Below are positions 1-14,280 of a stretch of DNA of 64,000 nucleotides, one piece after another. Position 1 is the stretch's first letter. Each line of letters starts with the position of its first letter. A model generated the notes under the pieces. The model saw nothing but the letters and a program-made list of their open reading frames with translations, was not told where the DNA came from and ran no database searches. The position numbers and the translations under genes were made by a program. The stretch is from Ichthyophonus hoferi (taxonomy: Eukaryota > Opisthokonta > Ichthyosporea > Ichthyophonida > Ichthyophonidae), in contig NAOQ01000096.1 in assembly GCA_002751075.1 (NCBI GenBank), forward strand, positions 29,646 through 93,645, given 5' to 3'.

Positions 1-205
1 ATATTATTCTTGAATACCGAAATTCTAAAACCTTGCACAATACAATATAAGTGGTCAGAAATTTCTAGTTCGGTGAAACTGTGCACACGTGCCAAACCTG
101 CTAACTTGTTTGCCTAGGTGAGCATTTATCATAATAATATTAACAATTAATCAAGAATAATAAACAATAGTAATAAAAGCAACAATAATAAAAAAATCGA
201 AGAGG

Positions 206-236
<31 letters not shown>

Positions 237-705
237 GCCTCCGTGGCTGCCTCGTATCTTTAATACTCTGAGTATTTCTATAATAAACCACGGTAGATTG
301 TATATAATTATTCTCCATACAATAGTTTTTAACGCCATTAAAAAGTATACCTTAAGGTTTATTAACTGTAATAGTAATAACTATAATAATAATACTATTA
401 TATAGTATTAATAATTCTAATATTAATGCTAGTTTTTTTAGTCGCTACGAGGATCCAATCTACAACACATTGATGACATAGTGCCTCATGTAGTAGGCTT
501 CTGTTTAAACTGCCTTTACTTCATTAGTAACTGTTTTACAGACATGTCACGAGAAATAAAAGTCATACTGTATATCTTTTAAATTACACATGCTGTTATA
601 ATTTAGTTTCACTAAGCCAATTTTTATCTTTCTTCCGTTCCGTTAATTATTGTTGAGATTTTCAAATGCAGAAACGGTATAATATAGGGAACCCGTGCCT
701 AGACC

Positions 706-1032
706 TTATTTTAACCCATTACCCTGAGAATGATCCAATGTCAGGTGATGGACTGTAGTGTCAGCAGAACTAGAAGGCCCCTCTCAACCATGTAGTGCTT
801 AGTTTATACTATTCTAAGCACATTGAATGCAGTGAGACTGAATTCAGATCAAACTGTATACGTAATATGGTATACAGGAATTAATCTCAATCCGAATCGT
901 TATTATGCAGGTTTATAAATCATCTCTACTATTTGATTAAAAGTATAGAGTAAATAAATAGAATGTATGTTATATTCTAATATAAATAAATGAATAAGAA
1001 ATTACTGCAGCGTATTACACTTGCTCCAATAA
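706..1032 (+). repeat. Dispersed repeat family A, copy 1
   Basis: About 330 bp that recurs at 48968-49298 and 51580-51906 in the same orientation. The copies share blocks such as the stretch around 800-850 and the ending near 1007-1030, with many scattered differences between them, so they are old. No coding capacity was seen, and the class (SINE, solo LTR or MITE) could not be decided from three diverged copies. Confidence 0.7.
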
Positions 1033-1089
1033 TTTTCGACTACGTCACACTCATAATGATAGCTACATGTCATGCGCTATGACACAAGG

Positions 1090-1398
1090 TATCTATGTAT
1101 GTTTGCTTTATAGGGTGATACTATCCCATTATATTTAATTCCAATAATATATAAAATTGTAAATAGTTTTTAAAAAGTAAACTTATAAATACTAATACTG
1201 AGTGGCTAAGAAATCTTTGACAGTAATTAATTCCATCTCTTACGTATATGTTTGTTTTATTGGGTGAGATTATCTCATTATATTTAATTCCAATTGTGTA
1301 TAAAATTGTAAAAGGTTTTTTTAAAAGCAAAGTTATAAGTACTAATACTGATTGGTTAAAGATTTTTTGACAGCAATTATCTCCATCTTTTACGTATC
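1090..1398 (+). repeat. Tandem duplication, two units of about 155 bp
   Basis: The stretch from about 1090 to 1243 is repeated from about 1244 to 1398. The same run of blocks (TTATATTTAATTCCAAT, then TATAAAATTGTAAA, then ACTAATACTGA) occurs once in each unit. The two units differ at scattered positions. The antisense frame over both units is open but looks like a by-product of the duplication. Confidence 0.75.
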
Positions 1399-1986
1399 TT
1401 GTTACCACAGGAATGCGGCTAAATAACTGCATAATATGTAACCAATAATGATCTTTGTTTACTTTTAGTAATGATAATTGCCAAAGAGACATACATAAAA
1501 GCCGTTTTATTATTATTGGTTTTCTTTTTTCTCTTGTTATATATATTTTATATACTATGGGAATATATATGAAAAATTATATTATATATATATATATATA
1601 TATATTGATATTTTAATGTTTTACTATACACATACACAGAGCTTGTTAACAACTAATAATTAGACTAATCTAATATAACTTAAATTTCATTCACTTGTTC
1701 GATACTGCCGAATTCGAAATTTTCTACTAGCATCTTGTATTGCAATTATATACTCTTTTCTTTTTCTATGAAGGTCGGATGGTAATTCCGAGAAATTTTT
1801 TTTTGTTGATGAGCAACCCAAGCATTACTTCAAGTAAACGTACCGCACATCATTCTATAGGTTTAACGCTAGGACAACAATCTACTGGAGTATATTGTTA
1901 GTATCCTGAGGATTCCACGTTTACAGTTTACCTTTTCTACTAGTATTGGTCAGTGCACACAGGGCACACGAAAAAGATCCGGCATA

Positions 1987-4900
1987 ATGAGGAATACATT
2001 GTCTCATGTTTTATTATTGTCACTTGAATGGTGGGTTGTAATGATGGAGAGTACTGAAGCAGCAACAACAAAAGTTTGTAGGGACTCCCGAGCGACCAAT
2101 TACAATAATACAAAAGAAAGTATTGTCGATAATGAAATGTGTTTATATCCTGTAGTGAGAGTAGATCCTGGTAATTGGATAACAATGTAAGTATTGCTTT
2201 TGTTATTACTGAAAAAGGGGAGTGTGTAATGTAAAAATAAATATAGGCTAGATATGCATATATAAAAATTCAATTCAAACTGTTTTCGTTAATTGCTTTT
2301 CTTTTGTTTTTTTTTTTTAAAAAAAATGACTAGGTTATCGTCTTAACGTGGGATTAGTAAACTTTTCTTAAACTGTAAATTGGCAAGCATATTTTATTTT
2401 TTTATTGGTGATATAGCATTTCAAAGGAAATTCATTATGCGATAGTAATGTTATATTACGTATTTAGTATTATATAGTCCAAAGACAATATTTATTCCTT
2501 CTATATTAGAAATTAAGTGTATTTTTATATCATTGCATTTGTAATAATTTATTATCATAATGTTGGCTTTAGTCTGTACAGTACTTATCTCGCTTATAGT
2601 CAGAGTTGCAGCCGACTATTACCAGCAGAGAGTTTATATTAAAAACTATATAACGTTTATTCAATATTAGTACAGAATCAATAGTTCTCAATCTCTTTAA
2701 GACAACCTTTATATACCTTTTAAACATATTATTTTTATATATAGAATACTTTCAAATCCAGCATTAATTAATTAGGTAGTTATAACTGTAGTTACTTTAC
2801 CAATATTGCATAAGTAGCCATATTTGACAAGTAGTGTTGAAAATCAGCCACTGCATAGGCCTCAACATTGTGTTTACAACGGTTTTCAATGGACACCAAT
2901 GGATTTGAACTATTGTTACTTCCAGGTGAGTAGAAACCATTTAATTTTGGTAAAGGCATAGAGCATAATCGTTGTTTTATGTACATACATACACTATACA
3001 TATAGTTGTATAAATATTTGTTTATAAATTAAATACAATATTGCACCTGTCACCGCGTCAAAGCATACAAATACACATCTACATATATGTATAAACGGAT
3101 AAAATTCATTAAAATACAGACGCCTTTCAATGGCATAGATACAAGAATATATAGAGCGTACTAGCATGGAAACAAAGATGAAGACACGATACAAGCATAA
3201 TTCAAAATATCCTACCACTCTTATATGTAAGTATATATATACAAGCAGTTGTACATTTATACACATATACATAGCCAATATATATTATAAGCATAAAACC
3301 ATAAATAAAAGAACATTTACTAGAAAAATCCCAAAGAAACTTAAATACTGTTTAGGACACCTCTCTGTACTTAAAAATTATATCCGTTTGACCTTTAATC
3401 ATATACTTTTCTTTGTTATTCCTTAATATCCTAATATGAATTTCAACAATCTATAAAAAAAGTTGAAGACACTGCCTCCATGGCCACGATCGTTTACCAA
3501 GGATTGCAAGTCACCAAATGATTGTACAACCCCTATCGTAGTCTACATCACCAGCCTACAGATCACCAATATGGACTTTAATGTAGAGGTAATATATATG
3601 AGTGTAGTAGTACCTATGCGCCTTTTGTGGGTGTATATGTGTTCTTTGTAAAATTTATGTTTGTTTAACTTCTTATAGTATCTCTTTTGATTTGGTCACA
3701 CACATATATCAATGCACAAGCACTAGTACATTTTCAACACAAGTGTATACTATAGTATTTACATATATTGCAGTTGATCAACATGACCTATTTTCTATTG
3801 GCTATGACTATCCGGGCACATTGTGCAATTCAGGTTGTATTTTAACATATAGCTATACATATGTATACACAATAATATAGTTAATAAACATAAGGAATTA
3901 GAAAAAATATACACAGATAGATGCATATATATACATTGGTTAACCAATACGTATGTATACACTTAACCATATATTCATATGAATATCTACATATTATACG
4001 TACATCTATGTATGTTTATACATTCAGACCCAGCAAATGTCAGCAACAATAATCTATGCCATTAAATGGACAGACCATCGATTGCTAGGAACACGCCAGG
4101 CAAAGGCCAGTGATGTGTGGCGACCTCAGGTGCAACTGGATCTAGCTTTAATGAAGGACTCCAAGGTGACCAGCTAGATTATCTTTTATTCTTTTGTTAT
4201 GCATTTTGTTTCTACACAAACAATACCATTATTGATTTCTTATGCATTCGTCCTAGTCCCGGTTTTTCACACATATTTTAACGGCATATATTATCTCTAA
4301 AGCAACTTCAATTTCTTTCCTTTTATTTCCGCCTTGGCATATGTTTTGTTCTGTATAATCTCTTTCTTTTACATATTTATATATTTGATTAATGTTTTTA
4401 CCTTTTTAGTTTCAACTTTCAAATCCATTTTTTGTATTTTTACTCTCTTTCTTTAATCTCATTTATATCTCATTATTTTTCTTATAGTCTGTATATTCAT
4501 CAACAATATTATAAATCATACTACGTGTATTAAAATAAAAATTCATAGGAATTTTAAAAGGACGCGCAAAAAAAAGAAAATCAAAACCTCAAGAGGGAGC
4601 TGCATTTTTTTATGCTATTATATTTACATATTTACCTACGCAAAAATATTTCACTGACTAGTTTTCTATCTGACTATCGTATCACTTTCATCCTGGCCAT
4701 GTCAATGATTTCTCTATCTATCTATAATCTACCCTATGCACCCTATCCTCAACCTCTCTCTTCTTTACTGATCAGTAAACCCCATCCTCCTTCCTTAGGC
4801 CCGCCCCCTCTCCGTCATACAAACAACAAGATTACATGACAATCTTGCCATTGTAATACACCAACCTCAGTGCACTGAGGAAGAAAATGATCTTGTAAAA

Positions 4901-7810
4901 CAGGGTCAGTCATTAGGCTGTTGTCAATCGGGGAACTCATGCCATGGCACTACAACAATGAAGAATTATGTCCACTGTGACCAGTTTGATTCATGCGAAG
5001 CTCACTGGGTAGAGCAGGTGACTGTATTAGTCAAACTTCCTGATATGGACATGAGTACCTATCCATTTGACAAATATCATGTGCAAATAGCGGTGTTTAT
5101 TGTTAACCCCTACTCGTCGATGAATATAATGTGGTATAGATTGTGGAGACCTAAGCCTGTACAGATTGAATTCAGGTGTGTAAATATAGAGATAAACAGA
5201 AGAGAGCTGAGAAAAAATGAAAGATTTGGGGCTTGTATAGCAGGGAAATGCTTACGCATGTAGACATTTTAAAAATTTATGGATCAATGGCATTTTATTA
5301 TTATAAATATATCTGTGATGAGGGTAAGAGAACGGAATAATGTAAGGTTTTTGCCATTACATGTTTGTGAATCGGTGTGAAAGTGACAGAGTTAGGGTTT
5401 GCATCGTCGGAGCCTATACCGTTGCATATAATAGGGGATATAGGTACTTCTAATAGGTTTGCAGGCATTCTGATATATATAAGGTTGTTGTATTCAATCA
5501 AAGCTAACTACATATTGTTCTCATTCATTCCTATCTAACCTACGCCCACAGTGATGGTCTGACCACCGAAGCACTCCAAAACGGGTCCCTAGCATTTTCC
5601 CTAAACTCCCTCAACATAACCGGCTATACATTTCATACAAAAATAAAATTAATGTCTAAACCCTTATTGGTAGATCTTTTAGAACGTGGGACTAATGAGG
5701 ACATGGAGTGGGTCGTTAGAGGCAATCACCCTTTTGGTATGGGAGGATTAATTGTAGATGTGTTTCTGTCAAGAGACCCTGGATATGTCACTAAATACTA
5801 TTTATTCCCTATGGTGTTTGTCACCGTTGTGGCCTGTTGCACACCCATTTTAAATGACGATCCAATTGAACAGGTAAGAAATTAAACTCCTTCTCATTCA
5901 CTAATCTATTCATTTTTCTATTTATATTTTAAACCAAACGTTTATAGCATACACGCATATAGAACCTTTTAACCAATTGTTGACTCTGGGTTTTCTTCAA
6001 TCATTGCCTAACCAGCTGACCAACCAACAATTTTGTTTCCCATTTCTATACATCTCATCTTAGTGCCAATTGAGTTACGCCTTGATCGCCTACATATGCC
6101 TATAATTCTCTATATTACAATCTATATATTTATTCTATGTCTTAGTGTATCCAGTTTAATAATCCATTTTATTAACTTTGTAACTGTCACTAATTCCACA
6201 AAGCATTTTTTAAGTTACTATTGAACCAATCTTCCCTTTAACCTATTTAATTAGATATGTTTTCATTAATAAACCTTGAAATAGCCTGATAATTCATCTA
6301 TTTACTTGTATCCAAGTATTCTATCTTTTAATCATTCGTATACTCTATGTCTTACTACTTTATTTGTTAATTTAGCAATTCATTTATTCGTACATATCTA
6401 CATTTTTATTTACACATACAGTTCTATTACTATCCGGTCATATAATTACCCTTTCATTTATTATTGTATTCATCAATCTGTATAGCTAATTGTACTTATT
6501 TATCTCGCAAGATTTACATTACTTCGTACGTTAACTCCAGAAGTAATGCATGTAGATCTTTATCTATCTACTTGGTTACACATAGTTATTCTATATCTCT
6601 ATGAAATCTAAATCCATAACTGCAAGTCCACCTATCTATCTACTTATCTACACCTTGAGCACTGTAGGAGTGTAAATACCCATTTATTTATTTAAAGAAA
6701 TAAACCTTGGTATATTGATGTCTGTATCTGGTTATCCAATCTTCCTATCTTACCTAATCCCTTTTCTCTAAGGTATCTTCTCGAGTGGGCATGGGAGCAG
6801 TGGCCATTCTGATGGCAGTATCTAGCAGTTATGACCTCTCATCATCCAGTACCAGCCAGGAACAACTAACCACTGTAGACATAATTAGCATTCTCTCTAT
6901 AATTATGGGTGGACTGGTATCTCTAGAGGCACTGTTTAGTTATACATGGTGGCGGAAACGAAATTGTGTAAAAAATGAACCCTGGACGTGCTGGCTTGTT
7001 CAGGCCGTAGATACTATGTTTTGCCCGGTGTTTCTCACAGTATATCTTTATCTTGTGGGTGTCATCTTGCTCAATGCTCAATCCACCGCAGGTGTTATAG
7101 CATGGGGAGTGATTGGTTGTATATTGGTTGTGACTGTAAATTCTATTGCTTTTATCCTTATCAAGCGATGGGCCAAACACCAAAAAGATGTTCCTGAGGC
7201 ACTAGGAAAGACTGGGTGGAATGCCAGTGAGGAGGTGTGCCCCCCCTTTACCTCCCGTCAGTCTAGCTTGATATCATCTCGGACTCTATCTTCTAAGATA
7301 CCTCTTATTGATGCAAAAGGCAGAGAATCAACAACCTCTCCCCCCCACCATTCTCGTGATGCTCCTCCTCAACAAGAGGTTGCAAATCCAGTACCCCACA
7401 GTGGGCCACACATGGACCCTTACATGGAGCTCTACCATTCTGTTGACCCAAACATGGCTAGATTGCAACAATTGAGACAGCACAGCCCCATGGGACCCAG
7501 GAGACTACAACAAACTACCAGTTTATCCTTTGACGATCAATATATACCTCGAGGTTTGTTGATTCCTTCTGTTCCTTTCATTCCTCCTTTTGACGTTTTA
7601 ATTTTCATAATTTTATTGATAGAATCATAAATTATCTCTAAGCACATACATGAGGTATAATGAATAATAGTGTCGGTAGCTCACGCTAACCATATTATAC
7701 CTTTCTTAAAATATCTATCTCTCAACTTCACAGCCGCAAATGTATCTGGATATCCAGTTCTGACCCAGCAACCTCGCTATAGAAGTCGAAGCAACCCCAT
7801 AGAGTATTAG
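1987..7810 (+). CDS. Pentameric ligand-gated ion channel homologue lacking the Cys-loop cysteines, with a fifth TM helix
   Basis: Eight exons: 1987-2186, about 2832-2925, 3463-3588 (or from 3469), 4028-4165, 4799-5175, 5552-5873, 6773-7553 and 7734-7810. All splice phases agree, giving about 704 residues. A weak signal peptide and a cysteine-containing leader precede the beta-sandwich ligand-binding domain (MDFNVE near 135-140, IKWTDHRL, then WRPQVQLD). The Pro-loop YPFD lies at about 274-277. At the two positions where metazoan Cys-loop receptors have cysteines, this protein has Pro267 and Val281. TM1 is about 394-412, TM2 420-437, TM3 454-479, then a short basic loop, TM4 498-519, a further hydrophobic helix 527-549 and a polar tail 550-704. 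Family membership is clear from the order of these elements. Ligand and ion selectivity are unknown. A Glu just before TM2 hints at cations, but this is inference. An insertion with six cysteines sits at 207-255. The starts of exons 2 and 3 are the least certain. Confidence 0.85.
2307..2326. repeat. T(12)A(8) palindrome
   Basis: A pure T run is followed directly by a pure A run, inside intron 1 of the channel gene. It is one of five such tracts in the window (also at 17750-17770, 31705-31724, 39204-39218 and 52841-52859). Confidence 0.9.
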
Positions 7811-9117
7811 CCTTTTATACCAGTTATCTTAATAGAAAATGACTATAACATAAAACTACATCTATGAACAGATGATACAGTTGTAATACGGGTAATGACT
7901 AGGAGTAACCATTAGAGGTTGATGCCAAAGTAAGATAAGAACAGTTGATCTATATTTATAATTTTCAAAATACAACGAATTACTGCCAGAACAGCACGAG
8001 TACCCGACTTTAAAATTAATAATGGCCCAATCATAACCACAGCAAACGCCAAGATCTACGCATTATCATAAACACACCGAGTCTATTGTCTAATACGGCT
8101 AATTCACAGGTTTCTCATGCTATTAGTCATTTATGGTTTATCATTCCTTCATAGACACTCATGTCAGTGACATGGGATAAAGGATTAAAGGCCGTCAAGT
8201 GACCATCACAGTACTACTTCATGTAGCAGAAGGCGGATATGAGCAAATGATTGGCGAAAATAAGTGATGGCAAAATGATAAATGTTCAATAAGACTGGGT
8301 GCTACTGGGGACCACAAGAGATGATGCATATCCTTAGAAATATTATATAATTATAAGCACTGTATAAACATTACTATATAGATAGGATGTGGTTGTCATA
8401 CTGTAACTGGTAGACCGTAGCAGTTAGCATCACTTAGAGATACTGCCCTAGACATGGCGATTTATATGGATAGAAAGTGTTTGGAATAGATCTACTTAAA
8501 TGCATATATTTTACTATAGTGTACAACAATTTAAAGGTAGTCTTGATATTAATGATCTTGGGTCACATACCGTAGGAGTATGTAACCATAATCTACAGTA
8601 ATAGTTAATATTGCTATATGTATTACACACTTCATTCAGAACCTTTCAAACATCTAACCTGTATTCTCGTGTAAGGAATTGTAGTAAAACAAAAACAGTC
8701 AAAAGAATTAGGAAATACCTGAGAACCGCATTACCAAATATCATATAGAAAGATAAAGTTTTTAATAGAACACTGTATTTAGATATATACAACAAGCATA
8801 TAGTAACTACAAATATTTAGAGACACCTTTTTATTATATCTTTGCATTCTTATCCCCAACTGCATTGCGTCGGACAAGAAAAAGGTGAATGCATAATCTA
8901 ATAATCTAAAATATAGGTTAGAAATACAAGGATAAATTGGGGGAGAAAAGTGCTAGGAGAATAATACTTGCATACAGTGCATGTATTTCAAAAGCTGTAC
9001 CTAGACTGTTTATATATTCGAGTTTAAAGGAAAGGCAAAAATGATAGAAGGGTGGGTAGGCAATGGGAAGAGATGCGAGGTGGAAAGGAGAAGCAAATAA
9101 TAAAAGCATACAAGATA
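7811..9117. other. Intergenic region between convergent genes
   Basis: No gene was seen. The channel gene (+) ends at 7810 and the next gene (-) ends at 9118, so both 3' ends face into this 1.3-kb stretch, which should hold both polyadenylation regions. Open frames are short and carry no protein features. Confidence 0.6.
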
Positions 9118-12100
9118 TTAGAAACTTTCAGAACAAATCTTCAGTTTGCAATCACGACGACGAGCGACCCTCTGACCAATAGATTCCGCCCTAGATCGGG
9201 TGAAAGGAGGAGTATACTTGACTTTTTCCTGTCTGGTTATTGGTACTGTTTGATCACTATCACTATTATCGGTGGATTCGTCCCAATCCTCATCCAAATC
9301 ATCGTTATCATCACATACGTATTCAGTGTCCTTTTCGTGCTTTGAGGATGATAATGATAAGGGTGCAAACGCAGTCTTCGAGTTTTTCTTCAGTCTGTAA
9401 ACATGTAAAAATAAATAAGTACTAGTATGATTGTAGATATGATATGAGGGTCTCTATAGCAACCAATAGCAAAAACAGAGTAAGCCATAAGACAATCAAC
9501 CAGTACTGCAGGATGGTTCACCAGGTGGCAAGAACAATCTTGTCTAAAAATTAAAGAGGAAAAATAAAAGGCCGCCCCTATGTAAAGACACGAATAGCAG
9601 TGTATGTGATTGGTTTTACGTATCTGTAAATGTTGGCATACATATATGCCATCACATATAATCATAGACACACCGTACTATACTATATCATATTACATGG
9701 TATTGCAATATAAAATGTGAAAAGCAATAATATAAAGGATTATAATGTATCATATATGATAGTATGTATGATGTATGCATGTATAATAGTATGACAGTAT
9801 GATAGTATGTATGATGTATGCATATATAATAGTATGACAGTATGATAGTATGTATGTGCATGTGTGTGCAAAGGAAGCAATACATTGGAACCACAATCTC
9901 CTCCTCGTCAGAGCCATTAACCTTCTCGTCCACTAGTTTGATGTCTGCCAACCGCTCTGCATTGACAATAGGTTAACCAATTGCCAGTGTCAAAGAGTGC
10001 ATGGATTAATGGACAAATGCCTAATAGGTAGAAATAAATAGATGGATTGCTTATGAAAGAAAGATAGCCAGAAAAAAAAACGTAAGCAAAAAGTAAAATA
10101 ACAGTATCAATATGATGGCACTACTTTCTTTCCCCTACATATCGTTAGGATAACATGTTGCCTAGTAGCAGCATAAGGTAACATTATATTAATGTAAGCC
10201 GTTGTACAAGTATTATACACAATACATAGTCGCACAAACAATAAGTGTACCTGTGTAGTTTTTATCGGCTGGTACCGGTTCCTTTATGACATCATGTATG
10301 AAATCTGGCAGAACGAGCACATACATGCATTAATGAGTGACGCAGTTATAATATCATGGTCATAAATGTTTCTAGTCTGAAGTTTTTGGCCTGTCACTAA
10401 GTTAATGATAAAATCTTTAAATGCATATTAATTAAGTCAAATAGAAGCAAAGGAGTATGTTAGAACTATAGTAATCTAATGAAAATAGATGAAAGGTAGA
10501 ACAAAATAGAAGAGAAGAAATAATAAATACATATATATATATAAGGAAGGAAATAGTAGGGTGATAGGGGGAGAGAGAGACGAAGTATAGCGAGAGGAAG
10601 AATATGAAGAGTGGGAGGAGAAAGAGAGAGAAAGAGTTTTCCATTCGTACCACCAAGTTGATCCAGCGAGTAAAATCCAACCACATCGCAGCATAGCACC
10701 CATAGTTGGTCAGGGAATTTTTTAAAGTTGGTACTGTGATGGATAGAGCTACAAGATTAATGGTTGTTTTTACACATAATTTATAATGTTTTAATAATAT
10801 ATTAGATAACATTGTCAATACTACAACCCGATGTCATTTATTGTTGACCAATAGCCATCATTGATATAATTAGCCTTTAATCTATACCTTGCATATATGT
10901 ACAGAATAATTCGATTGAATTAATAAATACTTAGCCCAATGTATGTGAATATGTACATATGTAAGTATGAACGAGTTCTGCATATGGGATAATATGCTGT
11001 TCTAATCGTATGCTATTATGCTGATATGACAATATGTATGGCCGTATGGCAGTCTATATATACACAAGTGCATATATATGTACACCAGCCTATGTATTTA
11101 TATACAATTACAATAATACGTATGGATAGGAGGAAAGAGAAAAGAATTAACGCCAGAAAAGGGGATTAACTTCAAAACAATTGATAACTGCATACTACTA
11201 TACATACTTACACCTAACACTTAGTAGTTACCGAGTAAAAACATCCAGATTGTAAAGGATAAATACCATAGCATGACCAAGTTTAATTAAGTAGGGTTGA
11301 AAAAAAAAATACATTACACATTATACCTTGGACTGGCCTTATTCAAAAAAATACCTTATACTATAGCAAACAGGCCATGTATTGTGAGAAATACCTCATT
11401 ATAGTTATAACATTATAGAAGAATATATACGCTTCTACATACTCTTATATTCTTGTATGTGATTTGTTTGTCTGTCCGGTGATACACCCTGTGATGTCTT
11501 TAATTACATTTCCCAGTAAAACCTTAAAATATTATTATAGCCAATTCATTAGATTATATTGTTTTATCCCCTTCCTTTTAGTGACATACTATAGATGGAA
11601 CTAATTTTTATCCAATAAACGGAATCTGATTTATTGAATAAAGAAGTATTTCAATTGGAAGAGTGCACACCAGCCTAACCCGGGTTCCAATGGTAAAAGA
11701 TCATTAGTTTTCAATTTTGTCCCTCAACGGAACTACTTACTCATGGAGAGAGAAACAAATTAGGAAATACATTGGAAATGTTGGTATGGTAAAGTTACAG
11801 TAAAGACATAAAAAAGCCAATGAGACGTAGAAAATAAATTTTAATTTGGATTACCCAGTCAAAATAGAGTTAGTAGCAAAGGGAGGTATATTTTTGGAGG
11901 TTCCTACCAACAGATTGCTAGGCATTGATCAATATGCGTGCCAATAATATCGAGATAGAGGGCTCTACGTATAGATTGTGATGCTATGGTAGCTAGATCA
12001 GGGGTGGAAAAGGTTAGGGAATGCCTGTATGAATACAGCACAACCTGGTTAGAGAGAATATCATGTAATATATATATATTGATTAGGTGTATATATATAA

Positions 12101-14246
12101 GGTATGTTCCATTCGTCACAAATGGATAATTCAATTAGGCAATTGCGAGTGATATAGATGGGGTTCATTACTTCCAATCATATTGAGTAGATCAATTAGT
12201 CGTAGTAAAGGTTGACTGCCCATGAGAATATAGGCAATGTAGTGCAAATATGAGAGGGTAGAAGAGTAGTTCAAGTTAAAGCAAAGAATAGGTGGTATTT
12301 ATTCACAGTAGAGATGTTGTAGAGAAAACTATATGAGAATAACCATTGATGATCAATAAAGGGTCTCAAACAGTGAGATGTAGAGTACCCTGGATATAAT
12401 CATTCCGGGCTATAGCCAAGGCATTTTGATTTTTTTCAAAAAAACATTCAAATGTATTTTAAAATACATCAGTCTTTACAAGACTTTGTATATATTTGGA
12501 CGTATATTTGAAGAAAGCAAAGAAAGAAAGAAAATAAATGCAGTAGTTTAGTTGAAAGCCTATAAATATATTAATGAATTTTAAAATTGTTATAAAAGGA
12601 AAAGAACCTGAAATCGCCAGTAATAAAATATATCTAGTTTCTAATATAATTAATTTTCTATAATTTATTGAAATACAAGGACCTACCAATGAGGCTTTTA
12701 AAATCATTATTCAGTGATAGGAAAATCACAATATGATAGTCACGTAGGAAACCAATAATATCATATAGCTACAATATTTTTTTACACATTTCTACACAAT
12801 AAATAGTGAAAAAGGAAATAAAGTACTAAGATAATTTTATAAAGAGAGGATGATTGGATGCTAACCTTTCACAGAACTCAAATATGCCCTTACGAGAGGA
12901 GGTCATATTTTCAACAACAGATATTTCAGGCTGCCAGTCACGGACCTTCTAATAAAATTGCGATAAGACCAAATAGTGTGCATAGGTATATATATATATG
13001 TAATGTCCAGGTGTGTTGGGTTGGTGTATTTGTATATGCATATGTATAGGTCAATAGGTATGCATATAATTGCATGTTTGCGTGCACGCGTAGGTAAGGG
13101 AGAGTCAATTGGAATAAATGAAGTAACAAAAAAGGGGAAAAAGAGCCCATGGCAATGAGCCATTCAATATATTATAAGTCATAGAACCCATGCTTACTTT
13201 GTATGTGGGTACATGTGCTAGGAAAAGTGTGTAGTATATTTCAGGATAGGGTCGTTGTTGACGTTTCATGTTCATGTGACTGCAGAACAGCTCGGCGTAA
13301 CGGTCAGTTGAGCGTACACGGGCTATAGAAGAGAGAGAGAGAGGAATCGCGCGTTACTTAAATATTGATACAGCAAGTGTGTGAATGTGGGGGAGATAAT
13401 GGGATTATAAACAGAGAAGAGCCTAGAAGCAGTAAGAGGCGAGTAATGGATATAGTATAGATGAATAGATAGATAGAGGAAGAAATAGGTAGAGAGAGAG
13501 AACGAGAAGACGAATAAAACAAGTACAGTCCTAAACATAAACAAATAAGCAAGAACGCATAATATAAATAATCAGAAGGTAATAGAAATAAGGTATGATG
13601 GCCGTACAGCATGACGTCACAGTCTCCATGGCATCCTCCAGGCAGGTGTCACCGTCCAATACGGGTAGACGTTTAAGATCGTCTAGGGTTTGCACGTGCT
13701 CAAACGAAACAGAATAATCTTTAACCAATTGCTTTTCTCCGAAAAATCCCTCCTGCTATACATATATTAGTGATACTAAAAGTTAGCTTTTCACACCTAA
13801 TTATTGAACCTTTGGTAGTCCTTTCGACTGTGCTTATAATTATATATATACTCAACAATAATGTATATACATTGTAGGTAGAACGATAAAGTAATATATC
13901 ACCCACTAGACATGACAACAATAACAATATATAGATACACATACACATAAAAATGTATACCTATACATATAGATACATAGACATAGATACATATACATAG
14001 ATACATATACGTATATCCATACCTGTAGGTATTTAAATCCCTTCTCATACCACGCACACAGATAATCATAGTCTGGATCAAGTGTGGAGGTTTGGCGGAC
14101 CCTGGTTGACCAGCACCCAGGAAAGATATAGTCTTCACCCATAGCTGGTGGCTCAGCTGTGTAGATAGAGAGATGGTTATAGGACATTGTGTGATACGGT
14201 ATGATATTGTATGACAGGGACATATATATATACACACATACATACA

Positions 14247-14280
<34 letters not shown>

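Larger units (their letters stand above)
1..1986. other. AT-rich intergenic region
   Basis: No convincing coding exon was seen on either strand. The stretch holds an ATT trinucleotide run near 205-236, a copy of an unclassified 330-bp repeat at about 706-1032, a near-perfect tandem duplication at about 1090-1398 and a TA run near 1585-1605. The short open frames here are poor in recognisable protein features. Confidence 0.6.

Noticed and set aside
10432-10818. 128-codon minus-strand frame
   Set aside because: The exon at 10651-10733 is read in another frame, fixed by phase with both neighbouring exons. The remainder translates AT-rich intron and GAGA-type repeat.
11904-12134. Minus-strand frame containing STPDLATIASQSIRRALYLD
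   Set aside because: It looked like an exon of the unknown gene, but its acceptor gives the wrong phase and a stop, and the flanking exons already join without it.
13899-14271. Two overlapping minus-strand frames of 121-122 codons
   Set aside because: They translate a TACA microsatellite and TA repeats (MYVCMYVC pattern). The real exon at 14023-14156 is embedded in one of the frames by chance and is bounded by splice sites.
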